Part shown: positions 1-8,016 of the stretch, piece by piece
Numbering within the stretch: position 1 is the first letter of the stretch
Layout: each line of letters opens with the position of its first letter
DNA from: Myxococcales bacterium
Lineage (GTDB): Bacteria; Myxococcota_A; Polyangia; Palsa-1104
Assembly: GCA_003170275.1 (NCBI GenBank)
Contig: PNAM01000078.1
Span: forward strand, 1 to 37,963
Length of the DNA: 37,963 nt
Direction: 5' to 3'
Made by a program: the position numbers and the translations under genes
Notes under the pieces: generated by a model
Seen by the model: only the letters and a program-made list of their open reading frames with translations
The model's database searches: none
What the model was told of the DNA's origin: nothing

Positions 1-847
1 TCGCGCCGCGGTGCGCGCCGTGCACTTTCCGCACGGCCGGGTTCGCGCTGTAGCCGTCGAGGTTGTGGCACAGCTTGCAGTTCGCGATCGGTGTCTGGTC
101 GAGCGCGAAGTTCCCCTCCGGCGAGAAGCCGGGGAGGATGTGCGCCTGATACGACTTGCCGCTCAGGGGCCCGAGATGACACGCGTAACAGGTCGACTGC
201 GCGCTCGGGCCGGTGGCGTATTCTTCGCGGGTCGCGGTGCCGAGCTGCAGCTCGACGAGCGGGAAGATCTGAAGGTGCTCGTCCACGCTCTTGGCCCACA
301 GCCCGAGCGTGTACGTGCCGGGCGCCTCGTCGGCGACGGCGCTCAGCGTGAACGTGATGGTGCCGTCGGCGGCCTGGCTGAAGTTGTGTTGCGTCGGATC
401 GGCGAACGCAGGCGACTTGAGATTGACGAAGTGATGCTGCCGGTCGGCCGCCGCCCGGTCGGTCACACAGTTGAGGAGCTTGGAAGCGGTCCGGGTCAGC
501 GCGCCCTGGCGTGGGCCGGACAGATAGAGGCTCGCGGTGCCGAGCTGCGCGAGCGGGAGGTCGTTGGCGCAATCGTCGGTGAAACGGATGGTTGCGACGG
601 CGCGCTCGGCGGCGGCGTAGAACTGTCCGTTCGCCGGCGGGGCGACGGTCAGGCTCGCGTGGAGCCCCACGCCGGGTGCAGCGCAGGCCATCGGTGCGGC
701 CGCCCCTCCGTCGCTGTTCGCGCCCGCTTCGCCCACGGCGCCGGTCGGACCCGAGGGACCGGTCGGCCCCGCGACGCCGGCCGGACCTTCACAGGCGCCG
801 AGCCCGAGCACTACAAGGAGGAGCAACCAGGAGCGCGCGCTTTTCAT
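1..847 (-). CDS. OmcA/MtrC-like multihaem c-type cytochrome lipoprotein (3' part outside window)
   Basis: Reading leftwards from the ATG at 847 the frame stays open to the window edge (282 codons). The product begins with a lipoprotein signal (LLLVVLGLGAC, Cys19), followed by a short collagen-like Gly-X-Y stretch (GPAGVAGPTGPSGPTG) and a beta-rich region. Near the window edge are two haem c motifs, CYACH and CKLCH, and an HGAHRG sequence. This order (lipobox, Gly-X-Y segment, beta domain, CXXCH plus HGxH) is typical of outer-surface decahaem cytochromes of the OmcA/MtrC family, which pass electrons to extracellular acceptors. Only two CXXCH are visible, so the total haem count is unknown. The remainder of the gene should lie to the left. 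The family call is by motif layout; that it is an exported c-type cytochrome is well supported. Confidence 0.82.
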   Translation of the reverse strand, partial: MKSARSWLLLLVVLGLGACEGPAGVAGPTGPSGPTGAVGEAGANSDGGAAAPMACAAPGVGLHASLTVAPPANGQFYAAAERAVATIRFTDDCANDLPLAQLGTASLYLSGPRQGALTRTASKLLNCVTDRAAADRQHHFVNLKSPAFADPTQHNFSQAADGTITFTLSAVADEAPGTYTLGLWAKSVDEHLQIFPLVELQLGTATREEYATGPSAQSTCYACHLGPLSGKSYQAHILPGFSPEGNFALDQTPIANCKLCHNLDGYSANPAVRKVHGAHRGA

Positions 848-906
848 GGGCAGCCCGCGGAGCAAGCAACGGGCCACTCGTAACCACGCGAACGAGGGGC
901 GACTCG

Positions 907-947
907 CGCGAAATTCTTGCGTCGGGAACCGGTCGCCGCGAAATTCT
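907..947. promoter_or_regulatory. Two direct CGCGAAATTCT repeats spaced 30 bp, upstream of the cytochrome gene
   Basis: The 11-mer CGCGAAATTCT occurs at 907-917 and again at 937-947, exactly 30 bp (about three helical turns) apart, 60-100 bp upstream of the cytochrome start at 847 and about 160 bp upstream of the histidine kinase start at 1106. Same-face spacing suits a pair of activator or repressor sites. No regulator can be assigned, and the flanking promoter elements are not clear. The rest of 848-1105 shows no gene. Confidence 0.3.
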
Positions 948-1105
948 GGCGGCATGAGCCATGTCATCGGTTCTCCTGGCAGCGCGGGCGTGAATGCCGT
1001 AGCGATAAGGTCAAGGCTGTACGCACCGAATTCGTGAACGCTAGCCTCACGCGCGATCAGACTGGCGTCGATTGACACCGCTCCTACCCTGCCGAGGACG
1101 GAGCC

Positions 1106-2130
1106 ATGCTGCACGAGTTCCTCGCCGCGAATCGGGACGAGCTGGTGAAGCGTTGTCGGGCAAAGGTTGCTCAGCGATCCTCGCCACATGCGACCGCTCC
1201 CGAGCTGGAGTTCGGAATCCCGCTGTTCCTCGGCCAGCTGGTCAACCTGCTTCGCCGGGAGGAGGCCGCCTCGCCTCGAGCGAAGCCCGAGGTGCTTCCC
1301 TCGAACATCGGCAGCACCGCGAGCTGGCGCACGAAAAAAAGGCGCCCATCTCCGTCGACGAGTTTCACACCTTCAACCGGTGCCTCGACAATGCGATCGC
1401 CGACGCGGTCACCGAGTTTGGACGCCAGCGCGATCAGTTCATTTCCGAAGAGGGCGCCCAGACCATGAACGAGCGCCTGGGCTCTCTGGCGCACGAGCTT
1501 CGAAATCTGCTGAATTCGGCGATGCTCGCCTTCCAGGCGATCAAGAGCGGCAAGGTGGCGCTGGCCGGTGCGACCGGTTCGGTGCTCGACCGCAGCCTGA
1601 TCGGGCTGCGCGATCTGATCGACCGCTCGCTCGCCGAGGTGCGCCTGACGGACGGGCTTCACGTGCAGCGGGAGCCGATCTCGATTCGCGAGCTGATCGA
1701 CGATCTCCAGATCTCGTCGGCGATGGAGGCGAAGGCGCGAGGAATCGAATTCACCATCTCGCCGGTCGACGATGACCTGGCGGTCGATGCGGACCGGCAG
1801 ATGCTGTCGTCGGCAATCGCCAACCTGTTGCAGAACGCCTTCAAGTTCACGCGGCCGAGCGGCCACGTCACGCTGAGCGCGCAGGCAACCGCGGGGCGCG
1901 TGATCATCGAGATCGAGGATGAATGCGGCGGCCTCCCGGCGGGAAAGACCGAACAGCTGTTTCAGCCGTTCGAGCAGCGGGGCGTCGATCGAACCGGTGT
2001 CGGGCTCGGGCTATCCATCAGCCGTCGCAGCGTCGAAGCCAACGGTGGAGAGTTGCGCGTGCGCAACCTCGAGGGCACCGGCTGCGTGTTCACCATTGAT
2101 CTCCCGCCCCCGGCCCCGGCGCTGCACTAG
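1106..2130 (+). pseudogene. Sensor histidine kinase, disrupted by internal deletion plus frameshift
   Basis: The ATG at 1106, preceded by AGGACGGAG, starts the typical N-terminus of a soluble kinase family (MLHEFLAANRDELVKRCRAK). Homology-like sequence continues in that frame to about 1327 (NIGSTAS) and then resumes in a different frame (ELAHEKKAPISVDEF onward) to the stop at 2130. Comparing with how I remember this family, about 30 residues between these blocks are missing and the deletion is not a multiple of three, so the N-terminal and catalytic halves are out of frame. The catalytic half looks intact: H box (LAHELRN), N box (NLLQNAFKF), G1 (DECGGLP), F (LFQPFEQ) and G2 (GVGLGLSIS). An internal ATG at 1465 could in principle give a short kinase core. 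Its stop shares a CTAG palindrome with the convergent gene. An assembly error is possible, but a plain indel would not explain the missing residues. Confidence 0.7.
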
Positions 2131-2747
2131 CGACGGGCGCACCAGGGGCGGCTCTGGTCGGCCGGATCCTGCGCAGCGCAGGGAACCGGTCCGCACATCG
2201 GCGGCGGCGGCGGATCGAAGCACACCACCTCGTCGTGCTCGGCCGTACACTTGCCGCCCGGCGTCTCGGCGCAGCGAACCTGGCCGGAGCGCGTCTCGCA
2301 CGCGTAGCCGCAGGCGGTCTGCTCCTGGTAGAGGACGCACTTGGGGCGCGGCAGCTTGGTCTGATCGGCGCAGTACGCCGACGACGGCGGATCCCAGCAG
2401 GTGATGCCGTTGTGGTTCGACGTGCAGATGCCGTCGGGTGTGTCGGCGCAGGCGACGTCGGCGTCATTCGCCTGACAGTGGTAGCCGCAGATCGTCCGGC
2501 CTGCCCGGCTCAAGCACTTGGGACGCGGAACCGCCCCGCGATAGTGAACGCGTACCGCCTCCGGCGGATCCCAGCAGGTCACGGTCTCGCTTCCGTCGTC
2601 GCAGATGCCGTCAGGCGTGCGGGCGCAATCGACCTTGCCGTGTGCCGCCAGGCACTGAAAGCCGCACGCGGTCTTTTCATATTGCGTGAGACATTTCGAT
2701 CCGACGGCCGGCAAGGCGAAGAGGGAGACGACCAACAAGGAGATCAT
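2127..2747 (-). CDS. Secreted cysteine-rich protein with three ~58-residue repeats
   Basis: I do not recognise a named family. The chosen start (ATG at 2747) gives a clean Sec signal peptide (MISLLVVSLFALPAVG); an in-frame upstream start at 2789 would bury it. The mature protein is three tandem repeats beginning about residues 18, 75 and 135. Each has six conserved cysteines in the pattern KC-x-TxCGYxC-x-VxCAxTPDGxC-x-VxCWDPP. Six Cys per unit implies three disulfides per module in the periplasm or outside. The C-terminus is proline-rich. The gene is divergent from the small secreted protein at 2823 (75 bp between starts) and converges with the broken kinase, both stop codons lying in one CTAG. 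No catalytic residues are apparent; a binding or structural role is a guess. Confidence 0.72.
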   Translation of the reverse strand: MISLLVVSLFALPAVGSKCLTQYEKTACGFQCLAAHGKVDCARTPDGICDDGSETVTCWDPPEAVRVHYRGAVPRPKCLSRAGRTICGYHCQANDADVACADTPDGICTSNHNGITCWDPPSSAYCADQTKLPRPKCVLYQEQTACGYACETRSGQVRCAETPGGKCTAEHDEVVCFDPPPPPMCGPVPCAAQDPADQSRPWCARR

Positions 2748-2822
2748 GGGGTCGAATTCTATCCCGAGTAGGGCGTGCGCGGTACGCAACGTGCACCGAA
2801 TGGCAGCAGGAGGAAATCAAAC

Positions 2823-3089
2823 ATGTCGCGAACCCGTATTGGCGCCATCGTCTTGGCGGCGGTCGTCTCATCGTTCGGAATCGGAGCCGGTGTGGCGCAG
2901 GCCCACGGGCGCGTGGTGATCGAAGCGCCCGCGTTCATGCCCGAGGCCGAGTTCCCCGCCGAGAACGGTTACTATCGGACCAACGAGGGGAACTACTACC
3001 ACTACGATCGAGATCGTCAGGGATGGCACCACGGCCGCAACCACGCCGAAGGAATTCGCTTCGAGCGTCACGAAGGCCGTCGCCGCTAG
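2823..3089 (+). CDS. Small secreted His/Tyr-rich protein, unknown function
   Basis: The ATG at 2823 follows an excellent SD (AGGAGGAAATCAAAC), so it is preferred over an in-frame start at 2775. The 88-residue product has a Sec signal peptide ending near GVAQA-HG. The mature chain of about 60 residues is rich in Tyr, His, Arg and Glu (NYYHYDRDRQGWHHGRNH), without cysteines or membrane segments. The His cluster could bind metal, but nothing proves it. It is transcribed divergently from the Cys-rich repeat protein and ends 4 bp from the convergent protease gene. Confidence 0.68.
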   Translation: MSRTRIGAIVLAAVVSSFGIGAGVAQAHGRVVIEAPAFMPEAEFPAENGYYRTNEGNYYHYDRDRQGWHHGRNHAEGIRFERHEGRRR

Positions 3090-3093
3090 GCGG

Positions 3094-4530
3094 TCACTCG
3101 CCGCGGTCGGCGTGGGGATCGACCTCGTAGGGGGCGAAGCGTGGGCCGCGCACGCGTCGCGCATTGAGCTGCAGCAGCTCGGCGTCGGAGAAGGCGAGCG
3201 CCGAGCCGGGCGGTAGCTCCTTGCGCACGAAGCCCTCGATGATCCGCCGCGCACGCGCGCCCGCCGAGCCCAGCTCCGGATCGTCGGGTTCGGCGGCTTC
3301 GTCCCAGATCAGAAAGAGGATCTCGCGCCGCTCGGCGGGGACCCAGCGCCGATTGCTCCACACCGACGCCAGGTGATGGGGCAGCCACTCGAACGAGTGC
3401 GCGAGATCGCGCGCGTGCGTGAAGTTGTAGCGCAACAGCGCGGTCTCCTCGAGCACGTGCAGGATCTCGTCGTGGGTGCTGCGCATGGAGAGGCGGCTGC
3501 GGGCATACTCCTTGATCTCGAAGGTGCCGTCGGCCCGGAAGTCGATGCGCACGTGATCGCCGTCGTAGCGGTAACGTCCATTGCCGCGGTCCTTCAAGCA
3601 CGCGCCGTCTTCGCCGCCGACGCAAAGGCTCGTGGCGGATCCCCGCGGTGGCTCGAGCGGCGACTGGCTGGACGCCGAGGAGCTTGCGGCCCGTGCGTCG
3701 CCGCGGCAGCGCAGCACCAGGTGCGAACGGTCGAGCGCGAGCAGGCAATCCTTGAGCACGTCCATGCCGAGCAGCCCGTCGTAAGGCATGGGCGCGATCG
3801 GCTCCAGCACTTGCACCTCGACGTCACGAACGAGCTCGCCCACGCGAATGCGCGTCTGGCGCTGCCATTTGCGCACTGCGCCGTCCGGCACGGCATCGCT
3901 GCGACGGGCGTAGAGGAGCGAGTGCGGCGCGCCGGTATCGACGGCCAGGCGCAGCTCCTCGCCGCCTACCTGGGCCTCGACGACGTAATGTCCGTCGCCG
4001 GTGAAGGGCGCCTCGGAAGCCGAGAGGGTGTCCGCGGCCAACAGGCGGGTGACGGCATCGACCCACGAGGTCTTGGTGATCGAGCCGCCGACCAGATCGA
4101 GCACCAGCGCGTCGTCGGCCGCCAACAGCGATGGCGCGAGGACTCCGTCGGCGTGCGGGCCGCCCGGCGCGCGCGAGTCGAGGATGTCGGCCCACGCCGA
4201 GACCGACACGTGCTCGATGGGCAGCGGGCCCAACGAGTCGAGCGTGGCCTGCACCGGCGCGTCGTAGGAAACCCGCTCGCGCCCCTCAAAGTCCAAGAGA
4301 GGCGGCTCCTCGGTGAGCTTCTTTCCGGCCTGGCGCGCGCGCGTCAGGCTGAAGACGTGGCGTGACGACCCGGTGTCGAGCAGCAGGGTCTGCGCCCGCT
4401 CGTCGATCGTCGCGCGCACCATCGGCCGGCTGTAAGGCGCCCGCGCGTCGAACCAGATGCGCGCCGACGGAGCGGCGACCGCGATCCGACCCGCGAGAAA
4501 CGCGGCCAGCGCGACCAACCAGCTCCCCAT
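3094..4530 (-). CDS. Exported retropepsin-like aspartic protease with two DTG lobes
   Basis: The 478-residue product has a signal peptide (VALAAFLAGRIAVAA). Two retropepsin-type active-site motifs follow: LLLDTGSS (Asp52) and LAVDTGAPHS (Asp198). Each is followed by a flap/ILG-like segment (ADGVLAPSLL near 128 and YDGLLGMDVL near 248). Retropepsins normally supply one DTG per chain and act as dimers; two lobes in one chain suggest a pepsin-like pseudo-dimer. The C-terminal ~200 residues (with Cys pairs near 300 and 308) have no family I recognise. It is the last gene of the envelope-redox operon, 31 bp after the CXXCH surface protein. It may process an exported partner from that operon, which is inference. 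Both lobes keep Asp-Thr-Gly, so activity is plausible. Confidence 0.78.
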   Translation of the reverse strand: MGSWLVALAAFLAGRIAVAAPSARIWFDARAPYSRPMVRATIDERAQTLLLDTGSSRHVFSLTRARQAGKKLTEEPPLLDFEGRERVSYDAPVQATLDSLGPLPIEHVSVSAWADILDSRAPGGPHADGVLAPSLLAADDALVLDLVGGSITKTSWVDAVTRLLAADTLSASEAPFTGDGHYVVEAQVGGEELRLAVDTGAPHSLLYARRSDAVPDGAVRKWQRQTRIRVGELVRDVEVQVLEPIAPMPYDGLLGMDVLKDCLLALDRSHLVLRCRGDARAASSSASSQSPLEPPRGSATSLCVGGEDGACLKDRGNGRYRYDGDHVRIDFRADGTFEIKEYARSRLSMRSTHDEILHVLEETALLRYNFTHARDLAHSFEWLPHHLASVWSNRRWVPAERREILFLIWDEAAEPDDPELGSAGARARRIIEGFVRKELPPGSALAFSDAELLQLNARRVRGPRFAPYEVDPHADRGE

Positions 4531-4561
4531 GCGACCTGAGACGCGGGCGCCTGGCGGTTAT

Positions 4562-5473
4562 TCAACGCGATCTGCGGCGGATGGTCGCAGCCCGCCAGCG
4601 AAGCAGGATTGCGAGGGCGAATAGCGCCACCAGCGCGAGCGGCGGCGGGGTGCGCATCGGGGCGGCGGCGCAACCCGCCTGCGCTCCGGTCGGCACGGGT
4701 GCGCCACGTTCCTGAATCGAGATGGTCGCGCGCACGGTGTCGTCGCCATACGGATCTTGGTCCGAGTCGGCGGTTCCCGAGCCGCCGTTTCCGTCGACGG
4801 CCGCGACGTACAGCGTGACCGGCCCGGTGCCGGCCGCCGGGGCGAGCCACCACAGATGCCAGCTGGTCGGGTCGTTGAAGGGGATGGTCTTGGGCGCAGC
4901 GGTGGAGTGCTGCCGGTTGGCGAACACCGCGTCTCCGTCGGGCGCGACCACCACCTCGTCGCTGTCCGGGTTGGGCATCGGGCAGCCGGCGGCGGCGGGC
5001 TGCTTCGCGCAGAACGCGCCGCCGGCCATCGGCGCACCCGCGCTGTCGTCGATCTCGAGCGCGAAGCTGTTGTTGTTGCACTGCACGTAGGGGTAATGGT
5101 CGGTCTTGCCGGGCGGCTCGGTGCAGGTGCTGGTGTCGTACTGAGTGCCTTCGGTCTCGTTGCCGAGCTGGACCTCCAGCTGGTACAGCTGCCCCGCCTG
5201 GTAGCCGAGCTTGAACAGCGACGTGTCGTCGGCGCCGATCTTCATCGACACCTTCTGCGGCCCGTCGGTGTGGCAGGACGAGCAATCGAGGCTCGACCAG
5301 CGCGGCGCGCCCGTGAAGTAGACGCCTTCCGCCGACGCGCTGATGCTCGCGAGGTGCGGCAGCGTCGGGCTGGCGAGAAACTGACCGGGATCGTCGAACG
5401 CGTGCGCGGCGCCGCCTGCGCACAAGACCAGGGCGATCACGCTAGAGCGCAAAGCCCACCTCCAACAATCCAT
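4562..5473 (-). CDS. CXXCH-containing exported protein with C-terminal membrane anchor (choice-of-anchor V / Reeler-like)
   Basis: The 303-residue product has a Sec signal ending at AAHA-FDD, then SLDCSSCHTDGP, a single CXXCH haem c motif (Cys64, Cys67, His68). A beta-rich domain follows, with LYQLEVQLGN and a C-terminal half ending in VTLYVAAVDGNG. The tail is Cys-Ala-Ala, a Pro stretch, a hydrophobic helix (LALVALFALAILL) and an Arg cluster, the layout of a sorting or anchor signal. This matches the 'choice-of-anchor V' proteins as I know them. The ATG at 5473 overlaps the upstream gene by 32 bp. A GTG at 5440, one base after that gene's stop, is the alternative but gives an uncharged signal peptide. 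It probably sits at the cell surface as a redox or copper/haem protein; the function is unproven. Confidence 0.72.
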   Translation of the reverse strand: MDCWRWALRSSVIALVLCAGGAAHAFDDPGQFLASPTLPHLASISASAEGVYFTGAPRWSSLDCSSCHTDGPQKVSMKIGADDTSLFKLGYQAGQLYQLEVQLGNETEGTQYDTSTCTEPPGKTDHYPYVQCNNNSFALEIDDSAGAPMAGGAFCAKQPAAAGCPMPNPDSDEVVVAPDGDAVFANRQHSTAAPKTIPFNDPTSWHLWWLAPAAGTGPVTLYVAAVDGNGGSGTADSDQDPYGDDTVRATISIQERGAPVPTGAQAGCAAAPMRTPPPLALVALFALAILLRWRAATIRRRSR

Positions 5474-6749
5474 CGGCGAACTGATCGGTCGCGGAGCGTG
5501 CGAAGCGCGCGCCGGCCGCGGCGAAGTTCAGCACCAGCGGCGTGTAGCGCGCGTCGAGACGCAACCACAACCATTTCGCCGGCCACACGGTCAGCCCGAC
5601 GTCGAAGTCGAAGCCATAGCCGGCCGCGCGGCCGTACTGCGTGTCGCTGACGATGTCGCCGGCGCCGACCAGCCCCTGATACGCAGCGCGCAGGTTGAGC
5701 ACCAGGTAGCGCGTGCCGAGCGTTTTTTCCCAGCTCAGCCCGGCGTCGACCAGATCGTAGTTCACGTTGGGAACGCCGAGATCCTGCTGGCTCGCCGCGC
5801 CCCAGCTGATCTCCTGGAAGCCGGTCTCGAGCTGCAACGTGCCGCCGCGCGCTTGGTGGCCGAGTGGAATGCGGCCGACGAACAACACGAACCAGCGCGA
5901 CGCGTGCCCCGCCGACGACGACGGCGATCCGTTCGCGCTCGTCGTCGACGTGAACGCGAACACGTGCTGATACGAAGCGGTCACGCCAAACGACGCGAGC
6001 ACCGGATGGGCATCGGCCAGCTCCGCGGAGAGCGCGAGCGGGAACACCGCGCCGTCGACGCGAATGCCGGCGACCGTTCCGCCCGCGTACGAGGGCGCCG
6101 ATGCGACGTTGAAGCCGAGCGATCGCGTCATCAGCGATGGGCCGACGCCGGCGAACACCCCGCGCCAGGTTTGCTCGCTGCGCGGCGCGGCGCGCGTCAC
6201 CGTGGTCACCGACTCCGCCTCGGCCTCGCCCGGCTCGGCCGGCGACAGCTCCTCGCCGGGCTCTTCGGACGACGACGGCGGCGCCAGCGCCTGGCCCCTG
6301 GGCGGCTGCGGCCGCACGCGCTCGAGCACGCGCACCAGCTCGCCCATCACCTTCTCGCGAATCAGCGGCAGCGTGCGTCCCGACAGATCGTAGCGGCCGC
6401 GCGCCACCACGCGACCGCTCGCGCCTTCGCGGATCACCAGCACCAGCTTGCGCTGCCGCCCCGGGTTGATGATGGTGCCGGCGATCAGCGCGTCGATGCG
6501 CAGGTAGCTGGTGACCGACTGGACCTCTTCGGGCGAGGCGCCTCGTTTGTTCAGCCGCTCGGCGGTGCGGCGATAGACCTCGCCGGGAACCACGTCGTAG
6601 AGCTCGCTCAGGTCCTGCTCGATCAGATCGGCGAAGTGCGAGCCGCCCACGCCGCTCACGCCGAGCAGCGCCACCGATCGCGCGGTGGCGAGCGCAGGGC
6701 CCGCGACCAGCAGCGCAGCGCAGCCGACGATCAGCCCGGAGACGCGCAT
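5442..6749 (-). CDS. Exported two-domain protein: CsgG/LpoB-like N-terminus and predicted beta-barrel
   Basis: Translation from ATG 6749 gives 435 residues. The start overlaps the stop of the DUF3570 gene (TGATG, one shared base), which implies coupled translation. The signal peptide is LIVGCAALLVAGPALA. Residues about 22-150 (SVALLGVSGVGGSHFADLIEQ, then TIINPGRQRKLVLVIREGASG) resemble periplasmic alpha/beta domains of the CsgG/LpoB sort. An acidic Pro/Ser/Glu linker follows at about 155-185. The C-terminal ~250 residues alternate hydrophobic and polar positions and end in LLEVGFAL with a hydrophobic last residue, as in an outer-membrane barrel. No exact family is recognised. Its place between DUF3570 and the CXXCH protein suggests an outer-membrane component of the same system. 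Confidence 0.66.
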   Translation of the reverse strand: MRVSGLIVGCAALLVAGPALATARSVALLGVSGVGGSHFADLIEQDLSELYDVVPGEVYRRTAERLNKRGASPEEVQSVTSYLRIDALIAGTIINPGRQRKLVLVIREGASGRVVARGRYDLSGRTLPLIREKVMGELVRVLERVRPQPPRGQALAPPSSSEEPGEELSPAEPGEAEAESVTTVTRAAPRSEQTWRGVFAGVGPSLMTRSLGFNVASAPSYAGGTVAGIRVDGAVFPLALSAELADAHPVLASFGVTASYQHVFAFTSTTSANGSPSSSAGHASRWFVLFVGRIPLGHQARGGTLQLETGFQEISWGAASQQDLGVPNVNYDLVDAGLSWEKTLGTRYLVLNLRAAYQGLVGAGDIVSDTQYGRAAGYGFDFDVGLTVWPAKWLWLRLDARYTPLVLNFAAAGARFARSATDQFADGLLEVGFAL

Positions 6750-7810
6750 CAGTACACCACCGTCAATCCAGCCTCGAGGGTGGCGCCGATGCGGTTGGCG
6801 AGCAACGGAAAGTTGGTGTAGCCGAAGTAGAAGAAGTCGCCCTTCACCTCGAGCGCTACCGCGCGGTGGACCCACGGCAGCCGCCACGAGATCTTGGCCC
6901 CGACCAGGTTCGACCAGAACGTCGACAGCTCGCGGTCGGTCACCATGAACGGCTCGATCTCGGCGTAGTGCGGCTGATAGAACGACGCGCCCGACTGGTA
7001 ATAGAAACGCTCGCGCAGCCGCAGCGTGACGTCCTTCCAGGTGACGAAGTAGCGCAGCTGGACCGTGGACGAGAGGAGGCCCCAGTTGTCGAAGTAGAAG
7101 CGGTAGTCGGCTTGCAGCGAGGTGTCCTTGAACAGGTGGCGATTGAGCCCGACGACGAACGCGTGGCGGAAGCGCTCGTTGGGCTCGGTCTCCGGCACCT
7201 TGAACAGCGTGCCGGTGGGGTCCTCGACGGGCACGAAGCGATACGGCGACGCCTCGTAGCCGTTCGCGTAGGAGAAGCTGTAGCTGAGCTGGGCGATGGT
7301 GGCCGGCGTGATCGCCTGGGTCCAGCTCGCGCCGACGCCGGTGGTGAACAGGCTGCGGTGGAAGGCCTGATCGCCGAAGCGGCCCACCGCGTTGTCGGAG
7401 AAGGTCCAGCCGAGCGCCAGCGTCGAGTTGCGCTGCAGGAGATCTTGCGAGAGGCCGAGGTTGACGTTGTGCGACGAGTAGTCGTGCTCGACCGAGTAGA
7501 TGTACGAGCCCGACAGCGTGGTCGCCTTGATCTTCTGGGTGAGGCCGGCGGTGATCTCCGAGCGAAAGTCGTCCATGTGCTTGGTCGCGTTCGAGACCAC
7601 GTCGATCGAGGCCGACGACACCACGTCGGCGACGTAGCTGGCGCCGAGCGTGCCGCCCTTCCAGGTGTCGCGCGTGATGGCGACCAGCGGCGAGACCACG
7701 GTGGTGCGATCATTGTCGACATAGATCTGCGTCTTGGCGACGAAGGAATCGTCCGCGCGCGCGGGCATCGCCGTGGCGAGCGCCAACACCACCCCCAGCC
7801 TCAGTTGCAA
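6749..7810 (-). CDS. DUF3570 outer-membrane beta-barrel protein
   Basis: The start is inferred as TTG at 7810: it sits 6 bp after GGAGG, overlaps the DUF4266 stop and gives a perfect signal peptide (MQLRLGVVLALATAMPARA-DD), for 353 residues. Longer in-frame starts upstream would read through the neighbour in the wrong frame. The mature chain is a run of amphipathic strands (TLSGSYIYSVEHDYSSH, QLRYFVTWKDVTLRLRERFY) with aromatic girdles and terminal LEAGLTVVY, ending in the aromatic residue expected of BAM substrates. The strand pattern and a DUF4266 neighbour match DUF3570, an uncharacterised barrel family that I recall occurring beside DUF4266, thioredoxin and ApbE genes. No ApbE (flavin transferase) is in this window. 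Role unknown; location in the outer membrane is likely. Confidence 0.82.
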   Translation of the reverse strand: MQLRLGVVLALATAMPARADDSFVAKTQIYVDNDRTTVVSPLVAITRDTWKGGTLGASYVADVVSSASIDVVSNATKHMDDFRSEITAGLTQKIKATTLSGSYIYSVEHDYSSHNVNLGLSQDLLQRNSTLALGWTFSDNAVGRFGDQAFHRSLFTTGVGASWTQAITPATIAQLSYSFSYANGYEASPYRFVPVEDPTGTLFKVPETEPNERFRHAFVVGLNRHLFKDTSLQADYRFYFDNWGLLSSTVQLRYFVTWKDVTLRLRERFYYQSGASFYQPHYAEIEPFMVTDRELSTFWSNLVGAKISWRLPWVHRAVALEVKGDFFYFGYTNFPLLANRIGATLEAGLTVVY

Positions 7811-8016
7811 CCGCAGCCTCCGCCCGCCGAGCCGTAGCCGCCCAGCGCACCTTCGCGCGCCTCGAGCATGTGCAGGTCGAGCACGTCCTCGTAAGGATCG
7901 GGTTGGAAGGTCATGATCGGCTTGGACAGCATCTCTCGCTGATACGGCTTGACCGGCGCGCAACCGGCGAGCGCAAACCCCAGGGTGACCGCAGCGACGA
8001 CGAAGATTCGTTTCAT
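7801..8016 (-). CDS. DUF4266 small lipoprotein with C-terminal GGGCGCN
   Basis: The ATG at 8016 overlaps the stop of the upstream gene in an ATGA. The 71-residue product has a lipoprotein signal (LGFALAGC, lipidated Cys19), a middle containing MTFQPDPYEDVLDLHM, then EAREGALGGYG and the extreme C-terminus GGGCGCN. The REG motif, Gly-rich run and CGC-Asn tail are the family signature as I know it. After lipidation only the two tail cysteines (68 and 70) remain free. They could ligate a metal, be oxidised and reduced by the neighbouring TlpA and DsbD proteins, or be modified. Function is not established. The product is so short that a carrier, substrate or chaperone partner for the DUF3570 barrel is likelier than an enzyme. 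Confidence 0.85.
   Translation of the reverse strand: MKRIFVVAAVTLGFALAGCAPVKPYQREMLSKPIMTFQPDPYEDVLDLHMLEAREGALGGYGSAGGGCGCN

Noticed and set aside
1072..1105. TTGACA at 1072-1077 as the promoter of the kinase gene
   Set aside because: No -10 box lies at 16-18 bp; the downstream sequence is GC-rich.
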